A stretch of 64,000 nt of DNA from Prevotella sp. DNF00663 (GCF_001553265.1 NZ_KQ960601.1:1-64000); one strand, 5' to 3'. Positions 17,799-28,019 are shown, numbered from the stretch's first letter. Translations and numbers: made by a program. The notes: a model not told the origin generated them from the letters alone.

Positions 17799-18593
17799 TT
17801 AATCCGCTGCATTGTAGTCGAACGTCAAGCTAGTTGGCGACGTCTTACCGATGAAAACTTTCTTCCACACATAGTTTATCCTTCCATCTTTCTCGCGAAG
17901 TACCGCAACTTCCGTACTGTCGTTGATGGCAAAAGGAATCGTATACCGGGCATTGGCCTGAGTGGCTTCGTAGCTCTTATCGGGTTTATATAAGAATTGA
18001 CGTTTGCCATTCTTGTCTTTCACATAGAATCCCGCGGACGGCCTTACAGTGATTCTAAATTTGTTTTGGGTATCGTCTTTCGCACTGAATCCAGTCAGAG
18101 TCACGTCTATCTTACGATATTCTGGAACCAAACACGCTAATTGCTCTACAGGATCCGGACGTTCTCCATACAACTCTATACTATATTTCTCGTCTTCCGG
18201 TATCAGGTACTTATCTTTTGGGAGACAACTTACATCGGCTGTCAATTGATAAAAGGACTCACTTCTCTTCTTAAGAAGTGAGTCTTCATCAGCTCTTACA
18301 TAGATTTTCAGCCGATAATTACCATTTTGATCGGTCTTGGTTTCACCCTTTTTACGAGTCTTGCTATATAGATAATATCTATCGATGAAGTAAGCTTGCA
18401 GCTTAACGTCTTTGATACCGATACCTTCTGAATTGACTATACGCCCGTTGAAGACCACCGCATTCTTCTCATCAGGAAAACCATTGTCTTCCTCTTCCTC
18501 GTGACAAGCAGTCAATAACAGACTGCAAACGAGCATTACTAGCAAATTAAAGAGTTTTTTGTGTAAGTTTTTTTTACCGATTCCATGTCTCAT
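17799..18593 (-). CDS. Putative lipoprotein with carboxypeptidase-regulatory-like domain
   Basis: The 264-residue protein has a signal peptide ending in the lipobox LLTAC (Cys30) followed by an acidic run, which in Bacteroidota often marks surface-exposed lipoproteins. The segment VVFNGRIVNSEGIGIKDVKLQAY (about 45-68) followed by TKTDQNGNYRLKIYV resembles a CarboxypepD_reg or radical-SAM-associated Ig-like fold. No enzyme motif is visible and I do not recognise the C-terminal half. It is transcribed alone, divergently from the alpha-2-macroglobulin operon. Confidence 0.7.
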   Translation of the reverse strand: MRHGIGKKNLHKKLFNLLVMLVCSLLLTACHEEEEDNGFPDEKNAVVFNGRIVNSEGIGIKDVKLQAYFIDRYYLYSKTRKKGETKTDQNGNYRLKIYVRADEDSLLKKRSESFYQLTADVSCLPKDKYLIPEDEKYSIELYGERPDPVEQLACLVPEYRKIDVTLTGFSAKDDTQNKFRITVRPSAGFYVKDKNGKRQFLYKPDKSYEATQANARYTIPFAINDSTEVAVLREKDGRINYVWKKVFIGKTSPTSLTFDYNAAD

Positions 18594-18729
18594 TGGTTAG
18601 TTAGTGTTTTGATATTATCATATTCTTTCGTATGTTGCAAAAGTATAAAATCTGTCTGATATTTTGTCGTTCTATTCATGAAATAAAATATAATATAGCA
18701 GTTTTTCACATAGTAAAAGCCTCTTTTCT

Positions 18730-18760
18730 TTTGCTTCGCTACAGATTTCTTGTATCTTTG
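18730..18760 (+). promoter_or_regulatory. Promoter of the alpha-2-macroglobulin operon
   Basis: TTTG (18730-18733) and TATCTTTG (18753-18760) are perfect matches to the Bacteroidota -33/-7 elements with a 19-nt spacer. The leader to the start at 18851 is about 85 nt. Confidence 0.75.
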
Positions 18761-18850
18761 CATAATATATTATACACTTCTGAATAAAATATTATTCGGT
18801 TTCCACATTCAATCAAGACTTATTGGGAATCGATTTTTAAGCATCACGAT

Positions 18851-21800
18851 ATGAAGAAATATTTGTTAGCTCTCATCACGATGATTACTTTATTTCCCTT
18901 TGTAGGAATGTCAGAGAGTTATGTGTCGCTTTGGAAGAAAGTGGCTGCGGCTGAAAAGAAGGATTTACCCAAGACGCAAATCTCGATACTCAATGTAATT
19001 GTGGATAAAGCTACGGCTGCCGGAGACTACGGACAACTCATCAAGGCACAGTTGAAAATGGCTGATGCCGAGACATCTATATCGCCCGATTCCCTAAAGA
19101 AACACATCGTACTGCTAGAAACAAAGCAAAAGAAAGCAGAAAGGAAGAATCAGGTGCTAGCCGATGTCTATGCCTCGGTGCTGGGACATATCTATAAAAA
19201 CTATGAAACACAGGAAGAACATGAGCGTATCAGCAAAGAGTATTACGAGAAATCTATGCGCCATCCGGACTTGTTGGCTCATCAATTGGCGAAAAACTAC
19301 GAACCGCTCGTGGTAAAAGGTTACGATAGCAACATCTTCTATGAAGATCTATTACATGTCATTGGCATGGAAGCTGAGGCTTATCAACAGCTACACGATT
19401 ATTATAAAGCGCATGGAAACAGGGCCGCAGCGTGTATCTGTGCCTATCTCATCACCCAAAAAGACCGTCGGGAAGACGTGGCATTAGCACGTAAATCGCA
19501 CTATCTACAAACCCTCGACTCTCTTATCTACGAATACCATGACCTACCCATGGCCGGCGAAGTGGCTATTGAGCGCTATAATTTCATGGATAAGGCAATA
19601 GACACATCGGTAAAAGAGAAAATCAACTACATCAACTATGCACTCAGCCGCTGGGGAACTTGGCCACGTATGAATATATTACGCAATGCCAAAACACGTC
19701 TCACCCTACCCTGCTTCTTGGTAGATATGGGAAAAGGAGTTCAGATACCCGATAAGAAACGTACGGTTGCCATCCGCAGTATCACCAATGTACAGCAGTT
19801 GAGGATGACGGTAACGCGATTGGATTATACCGGCTATGTAGAGTTAGAGGCTGATGACGAAGACGATTATACCGAATTGCGTAAGCATCTACAGCTAGAT
19901 ACACAGAAGACTATTACTCATAGATACATCGGACTGCCTGCTTATAAGGTGACAAGCGACTCTATGACGATAGAGGGACTAACAAAAGGCGTGTACTTGA
20001 TAGAGTTTACAACTGACAATACTAACATCGCTGTCGAGCGTGCCTTACTCCATGTGAGCGATATACATGTGATGTCCGAGGTATTACCCAACCATCAAAT
20101 CAGGCTTGCCGTGGTAAGTGCTACTACCGGTCAACCAATTCCGGGGGCAAAGGTGAAACTAGTTACTCATCCGGATTTCGAAGAAAAGACTGATATACAA
20201 ACGGTTGTTTGCAACGAGAAGGGAGAGGCAATGGTCTCTTATTCGAAGCGCATGCCCGACTGGATTCACGCTTATACCGATGAAGACAAGTACTGTCCGG
20301 AGACAAAATTTAACGGTTACTTCAACTATACCAATCATAAGGGAACAAGCGAGACGGCTCAATTGCTCACCGACAGAAAGATTTATCGTCCCGGGCAAAC
20401 GGTGCATGTGGCCGCAATCGTGTATAACAACATCGCTCATACAGAGACAAAGGCTATCGCCGACAAACAAGTGACACTCTCTTTGTACGATGCCAATAGC
20501 AAGAAAGTGGCTTCGCGCGACGTGAAGACCGATGCCTTCGGTACCGCCTCGACCGAATTTACGTTGCCATCTACAGGTTTGACCGGGCGATTCTCGGTGC
20601 GTGCAAACGTAGATTATGCCTATACAGATTTCTCGGTAGAAGAATATAAGCGCCCCACATTTGAAGTTTCATTCGATAAGGTAAAACAAGTTTACCACAG
20701 CGGAGACACGGTGAGTGTACAAGGGAAGGCACATACGTATGCAGGAATATCCGTACAAGGAGCTCAAGTGGCATACTCTGTGGTACGTCGTTCGGCTTTC
20801 AGGTGGTATCGGTCAGAACGTTCAGATCAGACTATCAAGAGCGATACTACTGTAACAACGGACGATGGAACTTTCAAAATAGAGGTTCCGATGCAGTTGC
20901 CTGAAGAAGGCGACATAAACACACCACGCTATTACTCGTACGAAATACAGGCGAAGGTAACCGACCTGAACGGTGAAAGCCATACGGGCGAGACACGTTT
21001 GCCACTCAGTAATCGCACGTCGATATTCACAAATAATCTCCCACAGAAGATAGAAAGCGACAGTTTAAAAGCCATTACTTTCAGTTACTTGAATATATCG
21101 GGCGAACCTGTGGCTGGGAAAGTATACTTCAAGATTGATGACATGTCGATGTCGGGGCAGGCTAACGAGCCTATCAGCGATTCACGTATGACGAAATTGA
21201 AGTCGGGTTTGCACGTGTTGAAGGCTATATGTAATGAAGACACATTGGAACAAAAGTTCGTGGTCTTCTCTGTGAAAGACAGGAACCCCGTTATACCTAC
21301 TCACGATTGGTTCTATCAGAGTGCCAATACATTCCCTAAAGATGGTAAACCGGTATATGTGCAGATAGGGTCGAGCGATCCCGACCAATATATATTGTAC
21401 ACCATGTTGAGTGATGAGAAAGTGTTGGAAAGTGGCGTTATCAAGCAAAGTGAGGCGCTGAACACACGCGCCTTCCGCTATCAAAAGGAATGGGGAGATG
21501 GCATTTTACTTACTTACGCATGGGTGAAAGACGGTCAATGCCATACACATAGAGCAGAAATTAGCCGAGCTTTACCCGACAAACGCTTACAGGTGGAGTG
21601 GAAAACATTCCGTAACCGTTTGATTCCGGGGCAAAATGAGGAATGGACATTGACCATCAAGCACCCCGATGGCAAGGCTGCAAATGCACAATTAATGGCA
21701 ACGATGTACGACAAAAGCCTTGACCAAATACGTAAAAACAAGTGGAATTTCTCACCATTACTGTATCTGAACCTGCCTAACACACGTTGGCAGACAATCG

Positions 21801-24349
21801 ATTTCAACGACATATCGATGTATGGGGAGCTACCCATGCGGGCATTACCGGAGAAAGAGTTCAACTTCTCGCACTTCGATAATGGGTTGTTTAATTTAGA
21901 TTATGGTTTTAGGGCAACCATGCCTTACTACGCTTTTGCCGCAACAAAAACACGATCGGTGATGGTCGGCTCTGCCATGACAAAGGCAGAAAGGTTGATG
22001 AATAGCAAAGATGCATTTGAAGGTCAGGTTGCCGGAATTCAAATCCTTGAGACGCCAAAGGCTCAGGAAGAGGAAAAAACCGCGAAGACTACGACTCAAC
22101 TACGCGAGAACCTCAACGAAACAGCTTTTTTCTATCCTGCTTTAACGGCCGATAAGAACGGAAATATAAACGTAAAATTCACCCTTCCGGAGAGCGTAAC
22201 CACGTGGAAGTTCATAGGATTAGCACACGATTCCGATATTAAATATGGCATATTGGAGGATGAGGCGGTAGCTCAAAAGACCGTAATGGTACAACCTAAC
22301 ATGCCAAGATTTTTGCGTCAAGGCGATAAGGGAGAAATCAATGCACGTCTGTCTAATACTTCTGATAAGGCTGTAAAGGGCAAAGCGACGCTGCAAATTA
22401 TCGATCCAGAGACGAAGAAAGTGCTTACCGAAGTGGTAAAAGACTTCAATGTGGAGGCTACAAAGACAGCTAACGTTAACTTCACCGTAACTCCTAAGAA
22501 TTTCATGGAAGGTCGAGGCCTCAACTCTTCATTGTTGATTTGCCGTACAATGGTAGAAGGTCGTGGCTTCAGCGATGGCGAACAGCACTACCTACTCATC
22601 ATGCCTGAGCAGGAAATAGTGACCAATACGTACGCTTTCTCACAAATAGGAGCAGGTGTAAAAAACGTGGATTTGACGAAATTAGCACCTATCGACAAGG
22701 ATGTGAAGTTGACTATAGAGTATACCAACAATCCAGAATGGTTGATGATACAGGCATTACCCACCGTCAGCAACACACGTGACGACGACGCTATCAGTTT
22801 AGCGGCTGCCTATTATGCCAATAGTTTAGCAACACATATTGTATATTCAGACTCTGCTATCAGCCGCGTCATCAAGCAATGGAAGATAGAAAACAACAGC
22901 CAACAGAAGAGTAAGTTGATGCAGAATGAAGAATTAAAGACGCTGGCATTGGATGAAACGCCATGGTTGACAGATGCTAAGAACGAGACGGAGCAACAAC
23001 AGTTGCTTGCTGACTACTTGGATGAGTCGCAATTGGAGAAACGCCAGACCATCGTATTGAAAAAATTAAGCGGTCTGCAGAACCCCGATGGCTCATGGAG
23101 TTGGTGGCCCGGCATGCGAGGGAGTCGTTATGTGACGGCCGAAGTGACCAAGATGCTGGCTCGTCTCTGCACTGTGACACTCGACCAAGAGGCTTTTAGG
23201 CTTATCACAAAGTCTATTACGTATTTGGATAAAAAGCTCCAAGAAGAATACGACTATATGATGGCGGAACGAAAACGCGGTGTTAAGATAGATGAGCCGA
23301 GCGAAATGACAATAGAGACACTCTATATCAAGTCACTGTTGAAAAACCTTGGACGCCAAGGAGGAGAAGCACAAGCTTACATGTTGAAGCAGATTGCCGC
23401 CTCATCGGCCGATTATACCATCTATGGAAAGGCCAACACAGCCGTCATTTTGGCTCGAAACGGATATAAGAAACAGGCAGAGACCAATCTCAAGAGCCTG
23501 AATGAATACAGTGTTTATAAGGAAGAAATGGGACGATATTACGACTCTAGAAATGCTTACTACAGCTGGTTCGACTACAAGATTCCTACAGAGGTAGCTG
23601 CCATAGAAGCTTTCCATTTGCTTCATCCCACTGAAAAGCAGACTATCAACGACATGCAACGCTGGCTCTTGCAATGCAAACGTACCCAAAGTTGGGACAC
23701 TCCTATCAATGCTGTTAATGCTATTTACGCATTTACACTTGGCTCTAATCCTGCCAAAGGGCTATCCGCATTCAAGATAGACGCTACACCTGCCAAACTC
23801 TCCATTGATGGTACAGCGCTCGAAGCAAAGCCTTCGACTGCAACCGGATATGTGAAAATGATGAAAGAGGGCAAAACGATGAAGACATTCACGGTTGAAA
23901 AGCAGGGCGAAGGCACTAGTTGGGGTGCACTATACGCCCAGTTTACCCAAAACACAATAGACATCCAAGCTGCAAGTATGGGTATTCAGGTGAAACGAGA
24001 AATCGTTGCTCCCCGGTCTACCCCATTGAAAGTAGGCGACAAGATAAAGATTCGTATCACGATAATTGCCGATCGTGACTATGACTTTGTACAAGTACAA
24101 GATAAGCGTGCCGCCTGCCTAGAGCCTGTCAAACAACTTAGTGGCTATCGTTGGGGCTATTATTGTGCCCCACGCGACAATACTACGAACTATTATTTTG
24201 ACCAATTGGCTAAAGGCACACACATCGTAGAAACCGAATACTACATCGACCGTGCCGGCGAATACCAAACAGGGCTGTGCACTGTACAATGTGCTTATGC
24301 TCCCGAATATAGCGGACGAGCTACGGCCAAATCCCTACATATTAAATAA
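18851..24349 (+). CDS. Alpha-2-macroglobulin family protein without thioester
   Basis: The 1832-residue exported protein has a signal peptide (about 1-20), a helical N-terminal third, macroglobulin domains from about 370 on (QLLTDRKIYRPGQTVHVAAIVYN is the MG2-type block near 500), and an A2M core at about 1088-1180 (ETAFFYPALTADKNGNINVKFTLPES). A helical complement-like domain follows from about 1293. Where thioester members carry CxEQ, this protein has TRDDDAISLAAAYYANSLA, so the covalent trap is absent. It lacks a lipobox. Family members trap proteases in the periplasm or on the surface, often with PBP1C; here it heads an operon with a DUF1573 protein and IspH. Confidence 0.88.
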   Translation: MKKYLLALITMITLFPFVGMSESYVSLWKKVAAAEKKDLPKTQISILNVIVDKATAAGDYGQLIKAQLKMADAETSISPDSLKKHIVLLETKQKKAERKNQVLADVYASVLGHIYKNYETQEEHERISKEYYEKSMRHPDLLAHQLAKNYEPLVVKGYDSNIFYEDLLHVIGMEAEAYQQLHDYYKAHGNRAAACICAYLITQKDRREDVALARKSHYLQTLDSLIYEYHDLPMAGEVAIERYNFMDKAIDTSVKEKINYINYALSRWGTWPRMNILRNAKTRLTLPCFLVDMGKGVQIPDKKRTVAIRSITNVQQLRMTVTRLDYTGYVELEADDEDDYTELRKHLQLDTQKTITHRYIGLPAYKVTSDSMTIEGLTKGVYLIEFTTDNTNIAVERALLHVSDIHVMSEVLPNHQIRLAVVSATTGQPIPGAKVKLVTHPDFEEKTDIQTVVCNEKGEAMVSYSKRMPDWIHAYTDEDKYCPETKFNGYFNYTNHKGTSETAQLLTDRKIYRPGQTVHVAAIVYNNIAHTETKAIADKQVTLSLYDANSKKVASRDVKTDAFGTASTEFTLPSTGLTGRFSVRANVDYAYTDFSVEEYKRPTFEVSFDKVKQVYHSGDTVSVQGKAHTYAGISVQGAQVAYSVVRRSAFRWYRSERSDQTIKSDTTVTTDDGTFKIEVPMQLPEEGDINTPRYYSYEIQAKVTDLNGESHTGETRLPLSNRTSIFTNNLPQKIESDSLKAITFSYLNISGEPVAGKVYFKIDDMSMSGQANEPISDSRMTKLKSGLHVLKAICNEDTLEQKFVVFSVKDRNPVIPTHDWFYQSANTFPKDGKPVYVQIGSSDPDQYILYTMLSDEKVLESGVIKQSEALNTRAFRYQKEWGDGILLTYAWVKDGQCHTHRAEISRALPDKRLQVEWKTFRNRLIPGQNEEWTLTIKHPDGKAANAQLMATMYDKSLDQIRKNKWNFSPLLYLNLPNTRWQTIDFNDISMYGELPMRALPEKEFNFSHFDNGLFNLDYGFRATMPYYAFAATKTRSVMVGSAMTKAERLMNSKDAFEGQVAGIQILETPKAQEEEKTAKTTTQLRENLNETAFFYPALTADKNGNINVKFTLPESVTTWKFIGLAHDSDIKYGILEDEAVAQKTVMVQPNMPRFLRQGDKGEINARLSNTSDKAVKGKATLQIIDPETKKVLTEVVKDFNVEATKTANVNFTVTPKNFMEGRGLNSSLLICRTMVEGRGFSDGEQHYLLIMPEQEIVTNTYAFSQIGAGVKNVDLTKLAPIDKDVKLTIEYTNNPEWLMIQALPTVSNTRDDDAISLAAAYYANSLATHIVYSDSAISRVIKQWKIENNSQQKSKLMQNEELKTLALDETPWLTDAKNETEQQQLLADYLDESQLEKRQTIVLKKLSGLQNPDGSWSWWPGMRGSRYVTAEVTKMLARLCTVTLDQEAFRLITKSITYLDKKLQEEYDYMMAERKRGVKIDEPSEMTIETLYIKSLLKNLGRQGGEAQAYMLKQIAASSADYTIYGKANTAVILARNGYKKQAETNLKSLNEYSVYKEEMGRYYDSRNAYYSWFDYKIPTEVAAIEAFHLLHPTEKQTINDMQRWLLQCKRTQSWDTPINAVNAIYAFTLGSNPAKGLSAFKIDATPAKLSIDGTALEAKPSTATGYVKMMKEGKTMKTFTVEKQGEGTSWGALYAQFTQNTIDIQAASMGIQVKREIVAPRSTPLKVGDKIKIRITIIADRDYDFVQVQDKRAACLEPVKQLSGYRWGYYCAPRDNTTNYYFDQLAKGTHIVETEYYIDRAGEYQTGLCTVQCAYAPEYSGRATAKSLHIK

Positions 24350-24361
24350 GAAAACAAGCGA

Positions 24362-25429
24362 ATGAATAAAAAAACAATGATAACAGCGTTGTTCATGATA
24401 GCCTCTTTAGGTCTTCAGGCACAACAGATTACCGCTGATCGTCATGAGTTGAACATGGGACAGGTGCTCTTTCGTACTCCCTCAACAGTGGAATTCAAAC
24501 TAAAGAATACAGGAACGACAGAATTACGAATAGACAAAGTACTGTCGGATTGTGGTTGTACACAAGTAAAATTCCCAATCAACGGCATCGCACCCGGTGC
24601 AGCATTCAGTGTAAAAGCTACTTACGATGCCAAGCAACTGGGACATTTCCAAAAACAGATTGGTATCTATACAGCTGGTGGAACGACTCCTACCATGCTC
24701 ACCTTAAAGGGTGTCGTGGTGGCACAATTGACCTCTTTTGCCGGAACATATCCCATTGAACTCGGCCAATTGCACACCGACATTGGCGATATAGAGTTCG
24801 ACGACGTGAATAGAGGGGATACCCCGATTCAGAAGATACATATTTATAATAGCACCGATCGCACGGCTGAGCCGGTCATGATGCATTTACCGAACTATCT
24901 GAAAGCCGAGGTTGCTCCATCGCGCATTGCTCCGGGACATACTGGAGTGGCTACCGTGACACTCAATTCACGTTTGGTGCGCGATTTAGGACTTAATCAG
25001 ACAACTATTTACCTAGGCTTTATGCCCGGTGATAAGGTGTCTGAAAACAAAGCAATATCTGTTTCTACAGTGTTATTGCCTGACTTTAACCAACTAAATT
25101 CGGTCTTCAAGAAAGGCAATCCTGTCTTCTCAGCCTCTGCCACAACACTTAATTTGGGTAGTTTCCAAGGACGGAAGCGTTTGAAAGGAGTCATCGAAAT
25201 TGAGAATAAGGGAAAAGCTGTACTCGACATTCGGCAGTTACAAATGTTCACCGCCGGCATAGAAGTGGCGCTGAACAAAACCAAGATTGCTCCCGGAGAG
25301 AAGACGAAACTCAAGATTACAGGCGTGGCTGGCCTGTTACGAAAGGTTCGTACCAAACCACGCGTATTGATGATAACCAACGACCCAAAACATTCGAAGG
25401 TGATTATCAATATTGATTACAAACTATAG
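24362..25429 (+). CDS. DUF1573 family exported Ig-like protein
   Basis: The 355-residue protein has a signal peptide (to about residue 20, AQQITADRHELNMGQV) and a first DUF1573 domain with the signature VEFKLKNTGTTELRIDKVLSDCGCTQVKFP (about 42-72), followed by two further beta-sandwich repeats. The Cys-Gly-Cys pair is conserved in the family. The function is unknown; it is a periplasmic or outer-surface beta protein. It begins 12 bp after the alpha-2-macroglobulin gene and ends 11 bp before ispH. Confidence 0.85.
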   Translation: MNKKTMITALFMIASLGLQAQQITADRHELNMGQVLFRTPSTVEFKLKNTGTTELRIDKVLSDCGCTQVKFPINGIAPGAAFSVKATYDAKQLGHFQKQIGIYTAGGTTPTMLTLKGVVVAQLTSFAGTYPIELGQLHTDIGDIEFDDVNRGDTPIQKIHIYNSTDRTAEPVMMHLPNYLKAEVAPSRIAPGHTGVATVTLNSRLVRDLGLNQTTIYLGFMPGDKVSENKAISVSTVLLPDFNQLNSVFKKGNPVFSASATTLNLGSFQGRKRLKGVIEIENKGKAVLDIRQLQMFTAGIEVALNKTKIAPGEKTKLKITGVAGLLRKVRTKPRVLMITNDPKHSKVIINIDYKL

Positions 25430-25440
25430 AAAGAAGTTAC

Positions 25441-26310
25441 ATGTTACAAATAGAAATAGATAATGGCAGTGGATTCTGTTTTGGAGTCACCACAGCCATC
25501 CAAAAAGCCGAAGAAGAGCTGGCTTCCGGCAAGACGCTTTACTGTCTTGGCGATATTGTACACAATGGGATGGAAGTGGAACGCTTGCACGAGCGCGGCC
25601 TCATTACAATTGATCACGACCAGTTGCGCAACCTTCATGATGTAAAAGTGCTACTCCGTGCCCACGGAGAACCGCCCGAAACCTATGAGATAGCACGGCG
25701 TAACAACATCGAAATCATAGATGCTACCTGTCCCGTGGTACTACAATTACAGCGCCGAATCAAGAGACAACACGATAACAACGAAGACAATGCGCAGACT
25801 GTTATCTTTGGAAAAAATGGTCATGCCGAAGTTTTGGGACTTGTTGGACAAACCCATGACAAGGCCATTGTGATAGAGAAGTTTGAAGATGTGAAAAAGT
25901 TGGACTTCTCACGCGACATCTATCTGTACTCACAAACAACAAAGAGTCTCGACGAATTTCACCGAATCATCGACTACCTACAGACTCACATGCAAGATGG
26001 AGCAACCTTTAAGAGCTTCGACACCATCTGCCGGCAGGTGGCCAATCGCATGCCCAACATCGCCACATTTGCCACACGCCACGATGTTATCCTCTTTGTC
26101 AGTGGGCGAAAGAGCTCCAACGGCAAAGTATTATTCAAGCAATGCCAGAATATCAATCCCAACAGCCATCAAATAGAACGAGCCGAAGAGATTGAAATGA
26201 GTTGGTTTGAAGGTATCAAAACTGTCGGTATATGTGGTGCAACAAGCACACCGAAGTGGCTGATGGAAGAATGTAGGGACTATATTCTACGACACTTAGA
26301 AACGAAATAA
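25441..26310 (+). CDS. ispH: 4-hydroxy-3-methylbut-2-enyl diphosphate reductase
   Basis: The 289-residue enzyme carries the three cluster-binding cysteines at 13 (GFCFGV), 97 (ATCPVV) and 197 (DTICRQVANR), very close to E. coli positions 12, 96 and 197. It reduces HMBPP to IPP and DMAPP in the last step of the MEP isoprenoid pathway. The GATSTPKWLMEE end motif is present. It is the third gene of the operon that starts with the alpha-2-macroglobulin homologue, and a strong terminator follows. Confidence 0.96.
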   Translation: MLQIEIDNGSGFCFGVTTAIQKAEEELASGKTLYCLGDIVHNGMEVERLHERGLITIDHDQLRNLHDVKVLLRAHGEPPETYEIARRNNIEIIDATCPVVLQLQRRIKRQHDNNEDNAQTVIFGKNGHAEVLGLVGQTHDKAIVIEKFEDVKKLDFSRDIYLYSQTTKSLDEFHRIIDYLQTHMQDGATFKSFDTICRQVANRMPNIATFATRHDVILFVSGRKSSNGKVLFKQCQNINPNSHQIERAEEIEMSWFEGIKTVGICGATSTPKWLMEECRDYILRHLETK

Positions 26311-26315
26311 ACACA

Positions 26316-26358
26316 AAAGAGCGAGATATAGCCTATCAAACTATATCTCGCTCTTTCC
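26316..26358 (+). terminator. Terminator after ispH
   Basis: A 16-bp perfect stem, 26316-26331 with 26341-26356, encloses CCTATCAAA. The stem includes GAGCGAGATATAG and ends in TTTCC. Confidence 0.8.
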
Positions 26359-26377
26359 TCATTTGTCGATATTATGT

Positions 26378-26426
26378 ATAAAAGAAAAGAGGTTAACTCG
26401 TTGTATTGACAACTTGTTAACCTCTT
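26378..26426 (-). terminator. Terminator of the tRNA-Gln transcript
   Basis: On the minus strand GAGGTTAAC (26424-26416) pairs with GTTAACCTC (26397-26389), with an inner partial stem, followed by TTTTCTTTT. It lies just beyond the 3' end of tRNA-Gln. Confidence 0.7.
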
Positions 26427-26431
26427 TCTTG

Positions 26432-26502
26432 TTGGGATACTCGGACTCGAACCAAGAATGACAGGACCAGAATCTGTAGTGTTACCATTACACCATATCC
26501 CA
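26432..26502 (-). tRNA. tRNA-Gln (anticodon CTG)
   Basis: The cloverleaf reads on the minus strand: acceptor TGGGATA pairs with TATCCCA, the T loop is TTCGAGT, and the anticodon loop TTCTGGT gives CTG (codon CAG). The last anticodon-stem pair is A-C. CCA is not encoded. It is the gene bordering the left end of the PUL. Confidence 0.93.
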
Positions 26503-26542
26503 ATTTATTCGCAACTCAAAAGTCCATTTCCGAATTGCGATG

Positions 26543-26573
26543 CAAAGGTATGCGTTTTTTTTGAATCCGCAAA
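26543..26573 (-). promoter_or_regulatory. Promoter of tRNA-Gln
   Basis: Minus-strand TTTG (26573-26570) and TACCTTTG (26550-26543) are separated by 19 nt and match both consensus elements exactly. Transcription would begin about 35-40 nt before the mature tRNA. Confidence 0.75.
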
Positions 26574-26708
26574 ATTTTCATTCAACTTTTTCATTCAGTT
26601 TGTTTGGGGTAGAGTCAAACGCAGAGTCAACCAGCATCATATTCACCAACGAACTAACATATCGCAAATCTACTCATAGAAGCACTTTGTTAAACAAATA
26701 CAAAAAAG

Positions 26709-26739
26709 CTTGTAAAAAAGAGATATTTACGTATTTTTG
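26709..26739 (+). promoter_or_regulatory. Promoter of the DUF4861-regulator unit
   Basis: CTTG (26709-26712) and TATTTTTG (26732-26739) stand 19 nt apart, matching TAnnTTTG with one change in the -33 element. The next start codon is at 26799. Confidence 0.6.
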
Positions 26740-26798
26740 TAGTTCAAAAAAGCCCTGACACAACTGCAATTCATTTAAAATAGTAAACACAATATATC

Positions 26799-28019
26799 AT
26801 GAAAAAACTAAAAATCGCCAGCATCATATCAGCTTTTTACTTGTTACCATTGGCTGGACATGCTCAAAAAGTAACCGTTACCGTCACAAACGAATTACCT
26901 ACACAACGACAAGAGCTCGTGGAAGTATCTTACGACAGCATCGTCAAGCACATCACTCCCGGACAATACGAGTCTATCATCGTAAAAAATGCATTTGGAC
27001 AGCAGATAACATACCAAATTACACATGACAGGAAACTCCTTTTTGATGTAGAAATCTTGCCTCTTGGCAAAGCCATATTCACGGTTGAGAAAGGTATTCC
27101 CCACCCCATGAAAGCATGGGTATATGGGAAATTCTACCGCGAGCGAGTAGATGACATTACATGGGAAAACGATAGAGGTATCTATCGCGTATACGGACCG
27201 GCACTACAAAAGACCGGCGAACGCGCTTTCGGTATTGATGTTTGGACGAAAAATACATCTGAGCTTGTCGTCAAAGACCGCTACACGCAGGCCTTAGACG
27301 GTACGACCCGCCAACAAAAACTCCTCAGAGAGGGGAAAAAGGAACAAGCCGAGGCTATCAGATTGGCTACAACGTTCCACTTAGACCAAGGAAACGGTAT
27401 GGATTGTTACAATGTTGGTCCGACATTAGGATGTGGCACCCCGGCTCTTATGAGCAAAGGCGAACTCATCTTCCCCTATTGTTTCAAAGACTACGATATA
27501 CTAGACAACGGTCCATTGCGCTTTACACTGGCTCTCACATACGAGACCAAGAAGATCGGTGACAACGACCAAGTGACCGAACATCGCATCATCAGCCTTG
27601 ACAAGGGCTCCAACTATAATAAGATGACAGTGTGGTACGACGGTCTACAAAAGCCTATGGACATGGCAGCCGGCATTGTAGTGCACTCTACCGACAAACA
27701 CGACATGATGTTAGGTAAGGACTACCTATTATATGTAGACCCTACGGATGCACCGGAGAAGCATAACTTCCAGATCTATACAGGCATCCTGTTCCCTCAA
27801 AGTGCCCAAACAAAGTATCTCCCCAAGACCAATAGCGACAAAGGATATGAAGGCCATGTAGTAGGTATCGTGAAGAAATTGCAGAACAATGCACGTTATA
27901 CCTACTATTTCGGTAGTGCATGGAGTAACTACGATGTCCGTACACAAACCGAATGGCAACTCAGAAGTGAGGAATATATGGCCGCTTTAAAGAGCCCACT
28001 CAAGGTTGTCATTCACTAA
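26799..28019 (+). CDS. DUF4861 family exported protein of the glycosaminoglycan PUL
   Basis: The 406-residue protein has a signal peptide (to about residue 22, GHAQ) and resembles DUF4861 proteins, which occur in Bacteroidota loci for uronic-acid polysaccharides, often near GH88 or GH105 enzymes. Several conserved aromatic and charged blocks are visible (AWVYGKFYRERVDDITWENDRGIYRVYGPAL, GNGMDCYNVGPTLGCG). A galactose-mutarotase-like beta-sandwich is my guess from overall look; no catalytic activity is assigned. It is likely periplasmic. It lies 16 bp before the start of the hybrid regulator, so the two are probably one transcript. Confidence 0.7.
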   Translation: MKKLKIASIISAFYLLPLAGHAQKVTVTVTNELPTQRQELVEVSYDSIVKHITPGQYESIIVKNAFGQQITYQITHDRKLLFDVEILPLGKAIFTVEKGIPHPMKAWVYGKFYRERVDDITWENDRGIYRVYGPALQKTGERAFGIDVWTKNTSELVVKDRYTQALDGTTRQQKLLREGKKEQAEAIRLATTFHLDQGNGMDCYNVGPTLGCGTPALMSKGELIFPYCFKDYDILDNGPLRFTLALTYETKKIGDNDQVTEHRIISLDKGSNYNKMTVWYDGLQKPMDMAAGIVVHSTDKHDMMLGKDYLLYVDPTDAPEKHNFQIYTGILFPQSAQTKYLPKTNSDKGYEGHVVGIVKKLQNNARYTYYFGSAWSNYDVRTQTEWQLRSEEYMAALKSPLKVVIH

